Source of the DNA: Betaproteobacteria bacterium
GTDB lineage: Bacteria > Pseudomonadota > Gammaproteobacteria > Burkholderiales > SG8-39
Length of the DNA: 64,000 nucleotides
Direction of reading: 5' to 3'
Assembly (NCBI GenBank): GCA_947476535.1
Contig: CANJRC010000006.1
Span: 1 to 64,000, forward strand
Shown here: positions 34,541-43,328 of the stretch, piece by piece
Layout: each line of letters opens with the position of its first letter
How positions within the stretch are numbered: the stretch's first letter is position 1
Position numbers and translations under genes: made by a program
The notes under the pieces: model-generated
Seen by the model: the letters and a program-made list of their open reading frames with translations, nothing else
What the model was told of the DNA's origin: nothing
The model's database searches: none

Positions 34541-35346
34541 ATGCCCTGAACGATCTGCCGGTGAACGCGATGATCGTGCCCGACTGGCCCGCGCCGGCGC
34601 GCGTTCGTGCACTGACAACGACGCGCCTTGGCGTTGGCTCCACCGCGAATGCCGTGGCCGGACCGATGGGGGCCGAACACGGCGCCTATGCGGCCTTCAA
34701 CCTGGGTAGCCACGTCGGGGACGACGCGTCGTTGGTGGCGGGCAACCGCGCGCGACTGCGTGCCGTGTTGCCGGCGGAGCCCGTGTGGCTCGACCAGGTC
34801 CACGGCAACACGGTGATCGATGCGCCTGGCGCGGTGTTGTCCGGGGTGGCATCCGATGCGGTGCCCGAAGCCGATGCAGCCGTTACGCGCGCATCCGGAA
34901 CGGTGTTGGCAATCCTCAGTGCCGATTGCCTGCCGGTGCTGCTGTGCGATCGCGCCGGGACGGTCGTCGCTGTGGCGCACGCCGGCTGGCGGGGGCTTGC
35001 CGCGGGGGTCATCGAGAATGCCGTGCGCGCCATGGCGGTCCCGGTCCCGGGGGTCATGGCGTGGCTGGGCCCGGCCATCGGCCCGCGTGCCTATGAGGTG
35101 GGGGCGGACGTGGTCGAAGCATTTACGCACGATGATCCTGGCGCGGCCAGCGCCTTCGTCGCGCGCCCCCAGGGCAAGTTCCTGGCGGACTTGTACGCGC
35201 TGGCCAGGCGACGGCTGTCGAAGCTCGGCGTGCTGCAGGTGTGGGGCGGCGAAGCCTGCACCTACAGCGAGCCGGCGCGGTTTTATTCCTTTCGTCGCGA
35301 TGGCCGGACCGGCCGCATGGCGAGCCTGATCTGGATGGAAGGCTGA
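34537..35346 (+). CDS. pgeF: Multicopper polyphenol oxidase-like / purine nucleoside phosphorylase family protein (YfiH/PgeF)
   Basis: A 269-residue Cu-oxidase_4 (DUF152) family protein. It keeps FNLGSHVGDD, LDQVHGNTV, ILSADCLPVLLCD and VAHAGWRG, the ordered motifs carrying the Zn/Cu-binding Cys and His. The family includes purine nucleoside phosphorylases and PgeF, which edits peptidoglycan precursors by removing L-Ser wrongly inserted by MurC. The ATG overlaps the rluD stop (ATGA); this rluD-pgeF order is common in proteobacteria. Confidence 0.9.
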   Translation: MNALNDLPVNAMIVPDWPAPARVRALTTTRLGVGSTANAVAGPMGAEHGAYAAFNLGSHVGDDASLVAGNRARLRAVLPAEPVWLDQVHGNTVIDAPGAVLSGVASDAVPEADAAVTRASGTVLAILSADCLPVLLCDRAGTVVAVAHAGWRGLAAGVIENAVRAMAVPVPGVMAWLGPAIGPRAYEVGADVVEAFTHDDPGAASAFVARPQGKFLADLYALARRRLSKLGVLQVWGGEACTYSEPARFYSFRRDGRTGRMASLIWMEG

Positions 35347-35350
35347 GGCC

Positions 35351-36172
35351 ATGAGCACGCTTGCATGGATTGTTCTTTTCAGCGTCGGCGGCGGGCTCGC
35401 CTCGGTGTCCCTGGCGGCGATCTTCGCGCTCTCGGCCCGGGCGAACTGGATTCCTTCGCTGGTGAGCTTCGCGGTGGGCGCGCTGCTTGGGGCGGCATTC
35501 CTGGAAATCCTGCCGCATGCCTTCGAGCATGGTGGCGACGCGCGCACGGTGGCGGCGACGCTGCTGGGCGGCATCCTGGCGTTCTTCGTGCTGGAGAAGC
35601 TGGTGTTGTGGCGCCACTCGCATTCGCACGAATGGGAGGAGCCGGCGGAGCACGGACACGCCCATGGACATGGGCACGGTCATGCGCACGGGGAGGCCGC
35701 GTCAGGCGCCGATGGAGATCATGGCCGCAGCGGCATGCTGATCCTGATCGGCGACAGTTTCCACAACTTCGTCGACGGCATCCTGATCGCGGCGGCATTC
35801 CTCGAGAGCACGCAGCTGGGAATCGTCACGGCGGCGGCAGTGATCGCCCACGAGATCCCGCAGGAGATCGGCGACTTCGTAATCCTGCTGCATTCCGGGT
35901 ACAGCAAGGGCAAGGCGTTTGTCTACAACCTTCTGTCGAGCTTCGCCATGCTGGCGGGCGCGCTACTGGCGTATTTCTGGCTGCAGGGCCTCAAGACCTG
36001 GATCAACCCGGTGCTGGCGCTGGCGGCCGCCAGCATGATCTACGTGGCCGTGGCCGACCTGATCCCCGGGCTGCATCGGCGCGTCGAGCTGAAATCGACG
36101 CTGCACCAGGTGTTGCTCATCGCCGCCGGCGTGCTCTCCATCGTCGGTGTGCGAGAATTGACTGGGCACTGA
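35351..36172 (+). CDS. ZIP family divalent metal transporter
   Basis: A 273-residue inner-membrane transporter of the ZIP family, importing Zn2+ or similar cations. About eight membrane segments are visible. A His-rich cytoplasmic loop (HSHSHEWEE, then alternating His-Gly, residues ~90-117) is followed by the metal-path helices SFHNFVDGILIA and AHEIPQEIGDFVILL, the family signature of helices IV and V. It starts 4 bp after pgeF and may be cotranscribed. Specificity is not readable. Confidence 0.88.
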   Translation: MSTLAWIVLFSVGGGLASVSLAAIFALSARANWIPSLVSFAVGALLGAAFLEILPHAFEHGGDARTVAATLLGGILAFFVLEKLVLWRHSHSHEWEEPAEHGHAHGHGHGHAHGEAASGADGDHGRSGMLILIGDSFHNFVDGILIAAAFLESTQLGIVTAAAVIAHEIPQEIGDFVILLHSGYSKGKAFVYNLLSSFAMLAGALLAYFWLQGLKTWINPVLALAAASMIYVAVADLIPGLHRRVELKSTLHQVLLIAAGVLSIVGVRELTGH

Positions 36173-36283
36173 GTGTCGGGTGCCAGCACAAGGACATCGG
36201 GCAGGCTGGCATCGATTCCGACATTATTATCAATTTAAATCCTGACAATCCGTTGCCCGGACTTCAGCTGGACAATTAATATC

Positions 36284-37282
36284 ATGAATATCCTGGTTAC
36301 CGGCGCCGCTGGCTTCATCGGCTATCACCTGAGCCAGCGCCTGCTTGCGCGCGGGGACACGGTCACGGGCATCGACAATCTGAACGCCTACTACGACGTG
36401 TCGCTCAAGCGCGCGCGCCTCGCGACGCTGCAGGCCAGCGGCAATTTCCGCTTCACCCAGATGGATGTGGCCGACCGGCCGGTGATGCAGCAGCTCTTCG
36501 CCGGCGGCGGGTTTGCGGCCGTGGCCCATCTGGCGGCGCAGGCCGGGGTGCGCTACTCGATCGACCACCCCGAGGCCTACATCGATTCCAACCTCGTGGG
36601 CTTCGGCAATGTGCTGGAAGGTTGCCGGCACGGCGGCGTCGGGCACCTCGTATACGCCTCGTCCAGTTCGGTGTACGGCACCAACCACAAGGTGCCGTTC
36701 TCCGAGGACGATCCGGTCGACCATCCCATGTCGCTGTACGCGGCGACCAAGCGGGCCAACGAACTCATGGCGCATACCTACAGCCACCTGTTTTCGTTGC
36801 CGGCGACGGGGCTGAGATTTTTCACTGTATACGGCCCCTGGGGCCGGCCCGACATGGCCTTATTCAAGTTTACCCGCGGCATCCTGGCCGGTGAGCCCCT
36901 GGCGGTGTTCAACAACGGCGACATGGTGCGCGACTTCACCTACATCGACGACATCGTCGAGGGTATCGTGCGCACCATCGACCGTCCGCCCGCGGCGGGC
37001 GGTAGCAGCGGATCGCCGGCCACCAGCCAGGCGCCGTTTCGCGTCTTCAACATTGGCAACAACAGCCCGGTGCAGCTGTTGCGCTACATCGAGGTGCTGG
37101 AAAAGTGCCTGGGCCGCAAGGCGGTGCTGGAACACAAGCCCATGCAGGCGGGCGATGTTCGGGCCACCATTGCCGATGTCAGTGCGCTAGAGCGCGCCAC
37201 CGGTTTCCGCCCGGCGACCTCGGTGGAGACAGGCATTGCGCGTTTCGTGGACTGGTATCGCGACTATTACAAGGTCGGCTGA
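36284..37282 (+). CDS. NAD-dependent UDP-glucuronate 4-epimerase-like protein
   Basis: A 332-residue extended short-chain dehydrogenase: GAAGFIG at 7-13 (NAD-binding), SSSSVYG near 127-132, and the catalytic YAATK with Tyr 152 and Lys 156. AHLAAQAGVRYSIDHPEAYI and the length match UDP-glucuronate 4-epimerases (UDP-GalA formation for polysaccharides, LPS or glycolipids). An AT-rich stretch at about 36221-36283, unusual for this genome, probably holds the promoter. The 3' end overlaps the convergent GT4 gene by 16 bp, so the epimerase may supply that enzyme with sugar nucleotide. Confidence 0.87.
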   Translation: MNILVTGAAGFIGYHLSQRLLARGDTVTGIDNLNAYYDVSLKRARLATLQASGNFRFTQMDVADRPVMQQLFAGGGFAAVAHLAAQAGVRYSIDHPEAYIDSNLVGFGNVLEGCRHGGVGHLVYASSSSVYGTNHKVPFSEDDPVDHPMSLYAATKRANELMAHTYSHLFSLPATGLRFFTVYGPWGRPDMALFKFTRGILAGEPLAVFNNGDMVRDFTYIDDIVEGIVRTIDRPPAAGGSSGSPATSQAPFRVFNIGNNSPVQLLRYIEVLEKCLGRKAVLEHKPMQAGDVRATIADVSALERATGFRPATSVETGIARFVDWYRDYYKVG

Positions 37283-38604
37283 CTCGCCCCCGTCCTTCTT
37301 GCCATGACGGGAAGCGCGGGCGGCACCGAGGCCTCCACGCCATCGGCCACCCTGAGCAGCACCTCTTCCAGGTCGTCCAGTATCCGCTCCCACGACAGGC
37401 CCTCGGCGACTGCGCGTGCGCGCCGGCGCATCGCCGCCAGGGCGCGCCCCTGATCCTCCCGATTCCGTGCCGCCAATTGCACCGTGGCGGCAAGGAATGC
37501 CGAGGCGTCGTCGAAGGGCACCAGCAGCCCCGATTCGCCATGGCGTATATGTTGGTGCGCGGCGGCGTAGTCGAAGGCCACGACGGCAAGTCCGCTCGCG
37601 AGGGCCTCCGTGGTGACATTGCCGAAGGTTTCCGTGGTGCTGGGAAAAATAAAATAATCCGCCGAGGCGTAGTGGGCGGCCAGGTCCTCGCCCTTGCGCA
37701 TGCCGCAGAAAATGAAATCCGGATGGGCCTGTCGTAACGCGGCTGCATCGGGGCCGTCGCCCACCAGCACGATGCGCGTGCGCGCATCGGCGGCGCGCAA
37801 TGCCAGCGCGGCGCGCACGAAGAGCTTCAAGTTCTTCTCCGGCGCCAGTCGCCCGACATGGAGCGCCACGGGTTCCTCATTGCTGCAGCCCCACGATGCG
37901 CGCAATTCGCCGCTGCGCTGCATCGGGGAGAACAGTCGGGTATCGATGCCGCGCCCGACCACCGAGAGGCGCATGAATCCCTTGCGGGCGAGATGCGTGC
38001 GCATCTCCTCGGTGGGCACCATGGTGGCGGCGCAACGGTTGTGAAGCGTGCGCAGGCCCAACGAGACGACGCGGGCTAGGAGTCCCAGGCCGTAATGCCC
38101 GCTGTAGGCGTGGAAATTGGTGTGGAAGTTGGAGGCCAGCGGAATGCCAAGCCGGCGCGCGGCGATCATGGCCGCCCAGCCCAGCGGGCCTTCGGTGACG
38201 ATGTGCACGAGGTCGGGTGGCGAGGCCTGCCAGGTATGGGCCAGCGTATTCGGCCAGGCGAGGCCCAACTGCAGTTCACCGTAGCGCGGGATCGGCATGC
38301 CGCGCACCAGGTATTCGCGCAGGCCGGCTCGCGGCGGCGCGGAGGAAGGCTCGCCCGGAAGGCGCGGCCGGATCAGGTCGATGGCATGGCCGCGCTCGAG
38401 CAGCATGTCGACCATGCGCCCCATGGTGCGGGCAACGCCGTTGATTTCCGGGGGGAAGGTTTCCGTGACCACCGAGATACGCAGCGGGCGTCGAGGGTAA
38501 GCAGATGAGTGCGGTGCGGACACAGGACGACATGGTGCGAGCCTTATGTGAAAGGCATGTGACTGTTCGCTGAAGGTTTTGTGACCGTGGGGCGAGGGGA
38601 TCAT
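37267..38604 (-). CDS. Family 4 glycosyltransferase (MgtA/PimB-like)
   Basis: A GT-B fold glycosyltransferase of family GT4. RISVVTETFPPEINGVARTM is the N-terminal acceptor-domain strand, ALHVGRLAPEKNLKLFVRA opens the donor domain, and FIFPSTTETFGNVTTEALASG carries the E-x7-E motif. Close families transfer mannose, glucose, sulfoquinovose or uronic acid to lipids such as diacylglycerol. The ATG at 38604 gives 445 residues with a ~40-residue N-terminal extension; a GTG at 38523 would give 418 and fit the family better. It follows psd by 32 bp on the same strand, suggesting a membrane-lipid acceptor. Confidence 0.83.
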   Translation of the reverse strand: MIPSPHGHKTFSEQSHAFHIRLAPCRPVSAPHSSAYPRRPLRISVVTETFPPEINGVARTMGRMVDMLLERGHAIDLIRPRLPGEPSSAPPRAGLREYLVRGMPIPRYGELQLGLAWPNTLAHTWQASPPDLVHIVTEGPLGWAAMIAARRLGIPLASNFHTNFHAYSGHYGLGLLARVVSLGLRTLHNRCAATMVPTEEMRTHLARKGFMRLSVVGRGIDTRLFSPMQRSGELRASWGCSNEEPVALHVGRLAPEKNLKLFVRAALALRAADARTRIVLVGDGPDAAALRQAHPDFIFCGMRKGEDLAAHYASADYFIFPSTTETFGNVTTEALASGLAVVAFDYAAAHQHIRHGESGLLVPFDDASAFLAATVQLAARNREDQGRALAAMRRRARAVAEGLSWERILDDLEEVLLRVADGVEASVPPALPVMARRTGASQPTL

Positions 38605-38636
38605 TGTCGGCGGCACGCGGGAACGGATCGCCTGGT

Positions 38637-39530
38637 CTATGCCGGCAGGCGCAGCAAGGGCTCGCCCATGCGAATGACATGACCGGAACGGATTCCGTCG
38701 CAAAGAGCAAACCCCGGCGGCGCGAAGACGATGATGGTGGAGCCGTGCTCGAACCAGCCCATTTCCTCGCCTTTGTGCAGCGATGCGCTGCAGGGCATGA
38801 CGTTGGGCCCGCCGTATTTCATGCTGAGGAGCACGTCGAGGAAATGCAGCCGGATGCTGGCGACCAGGATGGCCGCCACGGGCACCAGCGTGATCAGGTG
38901 TCCCCCCTCAGCCAGTTGGCACTCGATGATGGCGCGTTCGTTCTTGCAGAATAGTCGCTCGACGCGGGCGAGCGCGATGGGGTTGACGTTCCAGGTGTCG
39001 CCGGCGATGTAGGTAACGCGCTCCACGGTGAAATCGTGCGGGGCGTGGAAGCGGTGGTACATGCTGGAGGTCAGCCGCAGGGTGACGTAAGTGCCGTTGC
39101 GGTAGCGCGCCACCTGCTGCGCGTCGCCGAGCAGGTCATGAAGTTGATATGGAAAGCCCTTGGCCTGAATCAGCGTCGTTCCCTCGATACGGCCGCAGGC
39201 GCCGACGATGCCGTCGCTCGGGCTCACCAGCGTGCCGGCATCCTGGACCACCGGGCGGGCGCCATCGCGCAATTGCCGCGTGAAGCAGTCGTGCAGACTG
39301 CGGAATTCGGTTTTCTTCGCCTCCGACAGGTCGAGGTCGGCGAACAGTTTCCAGGCAGCGATCGACAGCTTGCACACCAGCGGGTTTTCGATCCGGCTGA
39401 ACCAGCCCATGAAATGGGTGAGGGCCTTGCGCGGGATGCGATTGGTCAGCAGGAAGTTGAGGTCTTCCTGGCTGGTCACCTGGCTTAGCGTTTGCCTGAT
39501 TGCGCGGGAGAGCATCGAGTAAGTAGTCAT
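38637..39530 (-). CDS. psd: Phosphatidylserine decarboxylase
   Basis: A 297-residue enzyme making phosphatidylethanolamine from phosphatidylserine at the inner membrane. It is a pyruvoyl enzyme; the self-cleavage site is EHGST near 261-265, with Ser 264 becoming the pyruvoyl group of the alpha chain. SPSDGIV (Asp 106) and the MYHRFHAP motif (His 159, His 162) supply the catalytic Asp/His. Length and the GST variant fit the classical beta/gamma-proteobacterial Psd. It is cotranscribed with a GT4 gene and divergent from a class III aminotransferase. Confidence 0.92.
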   Translation of the reverse strand: MTTYSMLSRAIRQTLSQVTSQEDLNFLLTNRIPRKALTHFMGWFSRIENPLVCKLSIAAWKLFADLDLSEAKKTEFRSLHDCFTRQLRDGARPVVQDAGTLVSPSDGIVGACGRIEGTTLIQAKGFPYQLHDLLGDAQQVARYRNGTYVTLRLTSSMYHRFHAPHDFTVERVTYIAGDTWNVNPIALARVERLFCKNERAIIECQLAEGGHLITLVPVAAILVASIRLHFLDVLLSMKYGGPNVMPCSASLHKGEEMGWFEHGSTIIVFAPPGFALCDGIRSGHVIRMGEPLLRLPA

Positions 39531-39555
39531 ATCGTTGTCATGTTTCCCATGTAAA

Positions 39556-39577
39556 TGTCATTGCATTTGCAATGACA
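39556..39577. promoter_or_regulatory. Perfect palindrome between psd and the aminotransferase gene
   Basis: TGTCATTGC (39556-39564) and GCAATGACA (39569-39577) form a perfect 9-bp inverted repeat around ATTT in the short gap between the divergent starts. Two further Pho-like heptamers occur at 39535 (TTGTCAT) and 39555 (ATGTCAT), but their 20-bp spacing does not fit a Pho box. It is a good operator candidate for a dimeric regulator controlling both directions. Confidence 0.55.
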
Positions 39578-39586
39578 GGATGCCCA

Positions 39587-41323
39587 GTGAACGAATTGCT
39601 CAATCCGGAACTTCTTGAAACTGTCGGAGCGGGAGGCGCCGCAGTCGCTGCCGCGGCGGTACTGCTGCCCAAACTGAAGTCGCGCCTGGAACTGTCGCTG
39701 GCCAAGCATCCGTCGCTGGCCGGGCATTCGCGCATGTCGCGTCGCCTTGCATCGCAGGTGCCGTATTACGAATACTCGGACGCGGAAATCTTCAGCACCG
39801 ACGGTGCGCCCGCGGATATCGCGGAAACCCGCCGCAAGGCCTTCATGCGCCTTGCCGACACCTACCGGGATCGCTTCCGGGAGACGGTGCGCCTGACCGC
39901 CGATGTGCAGGACAGCATCTCCGACCTGCAGTTCACCAGCGCCTACCGGGTGCCGTTCCAGTTCAGCCGCTTCGTGCGCTCGCGCCTCAAGGCCGGGTCC
40001 TTCGTGGCCTCGTCCTCCGGCGTAACGGTGACCGACCTCGACGGCAACCGCATGTACGACCTCGCCGGATCGTATGGAGTCAACGTGTTCGGTGTGGACT
40101 TCTACAAGGAGTGCATGGCACATGCCGAGGAACGCGCGCACGCGCTCGGCCCGGTGCTCGGCTCCTACCATCCAGTGATGGCCGACAACGTCAGACGCCT
40201 TCGCGCCATTTCCGGGCTCGACGAGGTGTCCTTTCACATGTCCGGCACCGAGGCGGTGATGCAGGCGGTGCGCCTGGCGCGCTATCACACGCGCCGGGAT
40301 CATCTCGTGCGCTTCTGCGGCGCCTATCACGGCTGGTGGGGCGACGTTCAACCCGGCGTGGGCAACCCGGTGCCGGCGCATGAAACCTACACTCTGAAGG
40401 AGATGGACGCCGATACCCTGCGCGTGCTGCGCGGGCGCCGCGACATTGCCTGTGTGCTGGTCAATCCCCTGCAGGCGCTGCATCCGAACAAGAGCGCGCC
40501 GGGGGATTCGACCCTGGTGGACAGTTCGCGTAGCGCCCACTTCGACCGCGCGGCGTACACGGCATGGCTGAAAGAGCTGCGCGCCGTGTGCAGCGAGCGC
40601 GGCATCGTGCTGATTTTCGACGAGGTATTCGTCGGTTTCCGTCTGGCGCCCGGCGGCGCGCAGGAGTACTTCGGCGTCAGGGCCGACATGGTGACCTACG
40701 GCAAGACCCTGGGCGGCGGCCTGCCGGTGGGCGTGGTGTGCGGCCGCAAGGACCTGATGCGCCGCTATCGCGACGACCGGCCGGCGGACATCAGTTTCGC
40801 GCGCGGCACCTTCAACTCGCATCCCTACGTGATGGCGGCGATGAATGAATTCCTGCAGCGCCTCGACTCCGATGCCGTGCGCGCCTGCTACGCCAATCTG
40901 GACCACGTGTGGAACGCGCGCGCGGAGCGGCTCAATCATCGCCTCGAGGCGGAACGGCTGCCCGTGCGCGTGGCCAATCTGTCGTCCATCTGGACCGTGT
41001 TCTATACCCAGCCCTCGCGCTACAACTGGATGCTGCAGTACTACATGCGCGCCGAGGGCCTGCTGCTGTCCTGGGTGGGCACGGGGCGATTCATCTTCAG
41101 CCTGAACTACACCGAAGCCGACCTCGATGCGGTGGCCGATCGCTTCGTCATCGCGGCCAAGGCCATGGCGGCCGACGGCTGGTGGTGGACGGAACCCGCG
41201 CTCACCAATCGTGCAATCAAGCGGCGCATCCTGCGCGAGATGATCGGCGCGCGGTTGCGGGAACTGCTGCCCCGCAGGTCGCGCGCCGCGGCGACGCCTG
41301 AGCCGGTTGCTCAAGCCCGCTGA
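39587..41323 (+). CDS. Class III PLP aminotransferase (glutamate-1-semialdehyde aminomutase-like) with N-terminal extension
   Basis: A 578-residue fold-type I PLP enzyme. The aminotransferase part starts near residue 145: SGTEA at 219-223, YHGWW at 247-251, DEVFVGFR at 345-352 and the PLP Lys 373 in YGKTLGGG. The first ~140 residues, including a hydrophobic run (GAGGAAVAAAAVLLPKL, 14-30), have no counterpart in GSA aminomutase and may attach it to the membrane. GTG 39587 is preferred because AGGA lies 7 nt upstream and the in-frame ATG 39572 falls inside the palindrome. Real GSA aminomutase is ~430 residues, so this is probably a different aminotransferase, possibly acting on a lipid precursor. 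Confidence 0.78.
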   Translation: MNELLNPELLETVGAGGAAVAAAAVLLPKLKSRLELSLAKHPSLAGHSRMSRRLASQVPYYEYSDAEIFSTDGAPADIAETRRKAFMRLADTYRDRFRETVRLTADVQDSISDLQFTSAYRVPFQFSRFVRSRLKAGSFVASSSGVTVTDLDGNRMYDLAGSYGVNVFGVDFYKECMAHAEERAHALGPVLGSYHPVMADNVRRLRAISGLDEVSFHMSGTEAVMQAVRLARYHTRRDHLVRFCGAYHGWWGDVQPGVGNPVPAHETYTLKEMDADTLRVLRGRRDIACVLVNPLQALHPNKSAPGDSTLVDSSRSAHFDRAAYTAWLKELRAVCSERGIVLIFDEVFVGFRLAPGGAQEYFGVRADMVTYGKTLGGGLPVGVVCGRKDLMRRYRDDRPADISFARGTFNSHPYVMAAMNEFLQRLDSDAVRACYANLDHVWNARAERLNHRLEAERLPVRVANLSSIWTVFYTQPSRYNWMLQYYMRAEGLLLSWVGTGRFIFSLNYTEADLDAVADRFVIAAKAMAADGWWWTEPALTNRAIKRRILREMIGARLRELLPRRSRAAATPEPVAQAR

Positions 41324-41931
41324 GGGGTGTGCGGGGTGGCGTGCATGGGGTCGATCAACTCGCCCCGCAGCACGTAGAGCGGCGCTCGCCAGTACAGCTT
41401 CACGTCGTGGAAGGGGTCGGTGAGGATCTTGGTGAGCCACACCATGCCGGTCATCGCGTCCTTCAGGTAGAAGAGATGCAGGGTGCGGAACATCAGACCG
41501 CCCGCGCCGATGAAGAGCCACATCTGCGCCATGTGGCGCACGAACTCGGCCGGGTTGCGGTGCGCGGGGAACACGCCCAGCAGGGTGGGGTCGGCATACA
41601 GCAGCAGCGGTGATGCCGCCCAGATGGCCAGCAGTACCATCTTGCGCTGCAGGTTGTAGCCCACCTTGATCTCTTCCTTGTATTCATGGGTGGCCTGGTT
41701 CACCTCGTCGTAGTCCTTGGGCTCGAAGAAGAAGTGCCCCACCTGGCGGGCCACCATCGCCACCAGCCAGCCCACCAGCGCCGCCAGGGCCGGATCGGAC
41801 AGCAACAGCAGGTAGGCGCACAGGAAGCTTACCGCGCTCAATAGGTGCAGCGACTGGTTGATGCGGCTGTGGTGGTAGTAGCGGTGGTCGTCCCAGCGCT
41901 GTGTCTTGAGCTGGCCGAGGAAGTCGCGCAT
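41311..41931 (-). CDS. Mpo1/DUF962-like integral membrane protein
   Basis: A 206-residue membrane protein with about four hydrophobic segments. RYYHHSRINQSLHLLSAVSF and ARQVGHFFFEPKDY reproduce the spacing of conserved His/Asn/His and Gly-His/Glu residues (His 20/21, Asn 25, His 29, His 66, Glu 70) of the Mpo1/DUF962 family, whose yeast member is an Fe-dependent 2-hydroxy fatty acid dioxygenase. AAAAGGACACC precedes the ATG. It overlaps the convergent aminotransferase gene by 13 bp. A role in hydroxy fatty acid turnover is inferred from family and from the psd/GT4 neighbours. Confidence 0.6.
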   Translation of the reverse strand: MRDFLGQLKTQRWDDHRYYHHSRINQSLHLLSAVSFLCAYLLLLSDPALAALVGWLVAMVARQVGHFFFEPKDYDEVNQATHEYKEEIKVGYNLQRKMVLLAIWAASPLLLYADPTLLGVFPAHRNPAEFVRHMAQMWLFIGAGGLMFRTLHLFYLKDAMTGMVWLTKILTDPFHDVKLYWRAPLYVLRGELIDPMHATPHTPQRA

Positions 41932-42173
41932 GCGGTGTCCTTTTTGTGATTGATATATGAAACCCCAAGAAGGTTTTTACCGCGACAATGTGAAAGGAAG
42001 ATGACGGTGGGGATGAAACCGGGCGGTGATGGACGGACCGCTGGCCTGACTGCTGGCCTGGCTACGGACTAAACACGGATGGCAGTATTCATTCCGAAAG
42101 CGTATGAAGGATAAGGAAGGTATCCGTAAGATGGCAATATTAGTCCTTGCTATGACAACGACCGGCGTTGGCA

Positions 42174-43328
42174 CTACAAAATCCGCCGGCCCTCGCGCAG
42201 CACCTCATGCACCACCGGAATCCCGTGCGATTCCTGTACCCGGATGACATCGGCCCTGAGCCCCGCGCGGATTTCGCCGCGGTCGGGCAGGGTGGCCAAT
42301 GCGGCCGGCGTCGCCGACACGCTGGTCACGGCGCGCGGCAGGGTCCAGCCGGCGTCGCGCGTCAGGAGAAATGCCGCGTGCAAGAGGCTGGAGGGCACGT
42401 AGTCCGATGACAGGCAGTCGAGGAAGCCGGCGCTGGCGAGCTCGTGGGCGGAGATGTTCCCCGAGTGCGAGCCGCCGCGCACAACATTGGGGGCGCCCAT
42501 CATGACGGCAATCCCCCGCTGCTGGGCCGAGCGCGCGGCGACCATGGTGGTGGGGAACTCCGACAGCGTGATGCCCTCGCCCGCGGCTTCGGCCACATGC
42601 TCCGGCGTCGCATCGTCGTGGCTGGCGAGCGAGAGCATCTTCCCGCGGCAGCGCGCCACGATGGCGCGGCGATTGGCGGCGCTGAACTTTTCCTGGTTCT
42701 CTATCTGGCGCGCGGTGAAGTCGGCCATCTCCGTGTCGTTCAGGCCGTATTTTCCCTGGTAGTACTCGCGGTACTTGGCGAGCTCCACGAACTGGCGCTG
42801 GCCGGGGGTGTGGTCCATCAGCGACACCAGGCGCAGGCTGGGGTCCTGTGCCAGTCGGTCGAAGAGCTCGACGATGCCCTCGGTGGAAATTTCGCAGCGC
42901 AGGTGCAGCAGGTGTTCGGTGCGCAGCAGCTTCCTTTCTCGTGCCGTGTTGATCGCGGCCAGCATGCCATCGAGCTGGCCGGCACGGATGCCGCCGGGTT
43001 TGACTTCGCCCAGCGCCAGCGAGTCGAACACCGTGGTGATACCGGCCGCCGCCACCTGGGCATCATGCGCCAGCACCGCCGGCAATCCCGGCCAGTGGAC
43101 GCCGGGCCGCGGGCTGAAGTGTTTTTCCAGGTTGTCGGTGTGCAGCTCGACCAGACCGGGGAGCAGCCAGTGGCCATCCCAGTCCTCGGCGCCCTTGACT
43201 GCGGTGTTGCCGCTGTCCACCGCGGCGATGCGGCCACGGGAGAGCTTCACCGTGCCGTGTACGACTTCATTGCGCAGCACGATGCGCGCGTTGGCGATGA
43301 TGCGTTCGGGGGCGTGGGACGGTTTCAT
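42174..43328 (-). CDS. phnM: Alpha-D-ribose 1-methylphosphonate 5-triphosphate diphosphatase PhnM
   Basis: A 384-residue amidohydrolase-fold enzyme of the C-P lyase pathway that removes pyrophosphate from ribosyl alkylphosphonate triphosphate. The canonical PhnM stretch [21 protein letters not shown] gives the metal-binding His/Asp; [10 protein letters not shown] and [15 protein letters not shown] are also typical. It is last in the minus-strand phnG-H-I-J-GNAT-K-L-M operon and overlaps phnL by 4 bp. The 242 bp after its end show no clear terminator. A second, divergent PhnM is at 49942-51111. Confidence 0.93.
   Translation of the reverse strand: MKPSHAPERIIANARIVLRNEVVHGTVKLSRGRIAAVDSGNTAVKGAEDWDGHWLLPGLVELHTDNLEKHFSPRPGVHWPGLPAVLAHDAQVAAAGITTVFDSLALGEVKPGGIRAGQLDGMLAAINTARERKLLRTEHLLHLRCEISTEGIVELFDRLAQDPSLRLVSLMDHTPGQRQFVELAKYREYYQGKYGLNDTEMADFTARQIENQEKFSAANRRAIVARCRGKMLSLASHDDATPEHVAEAAGEGITLSEFPTTMVAARSAQQRGIAVMMGAPNVVRGGSHSGNISAHELASAGFLDCLSSDYVPSSLLHAAFLLTRDAGWTLPRAVTSVSATPAALATLPDRGEIRAGLRADVIRVQESHGIPVVHEVLREGRRIL

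Noticed and set aside
39587-41323. Annotation of the aminotransferase as hemL
   Set aside because: 140 extra N-terminal residues and a lipid-gene context do not fit a haem biosynthetic enzyme.
39527-41521. 664-codon minus-strand frame opposite the aminotransferase
   Set aside because: Shadow frame of a well-supported PLP enzyme; no family motif was found.
41946-41963. Pho-box-like GTTTCAT/CAATCAC pair before the Mpo1-like gene
   Set aside because: Spacing is right, but it ends only 15 bp from the start codon, leaving no room for a -10 and leader; the second heptamer is poor.
42040-42075. Short direct repeat GCTGGCCTG near the end of the phn operon
   Set aside because: Only 9 bp, twice, without structure; probably chance in GC-rich DNA.
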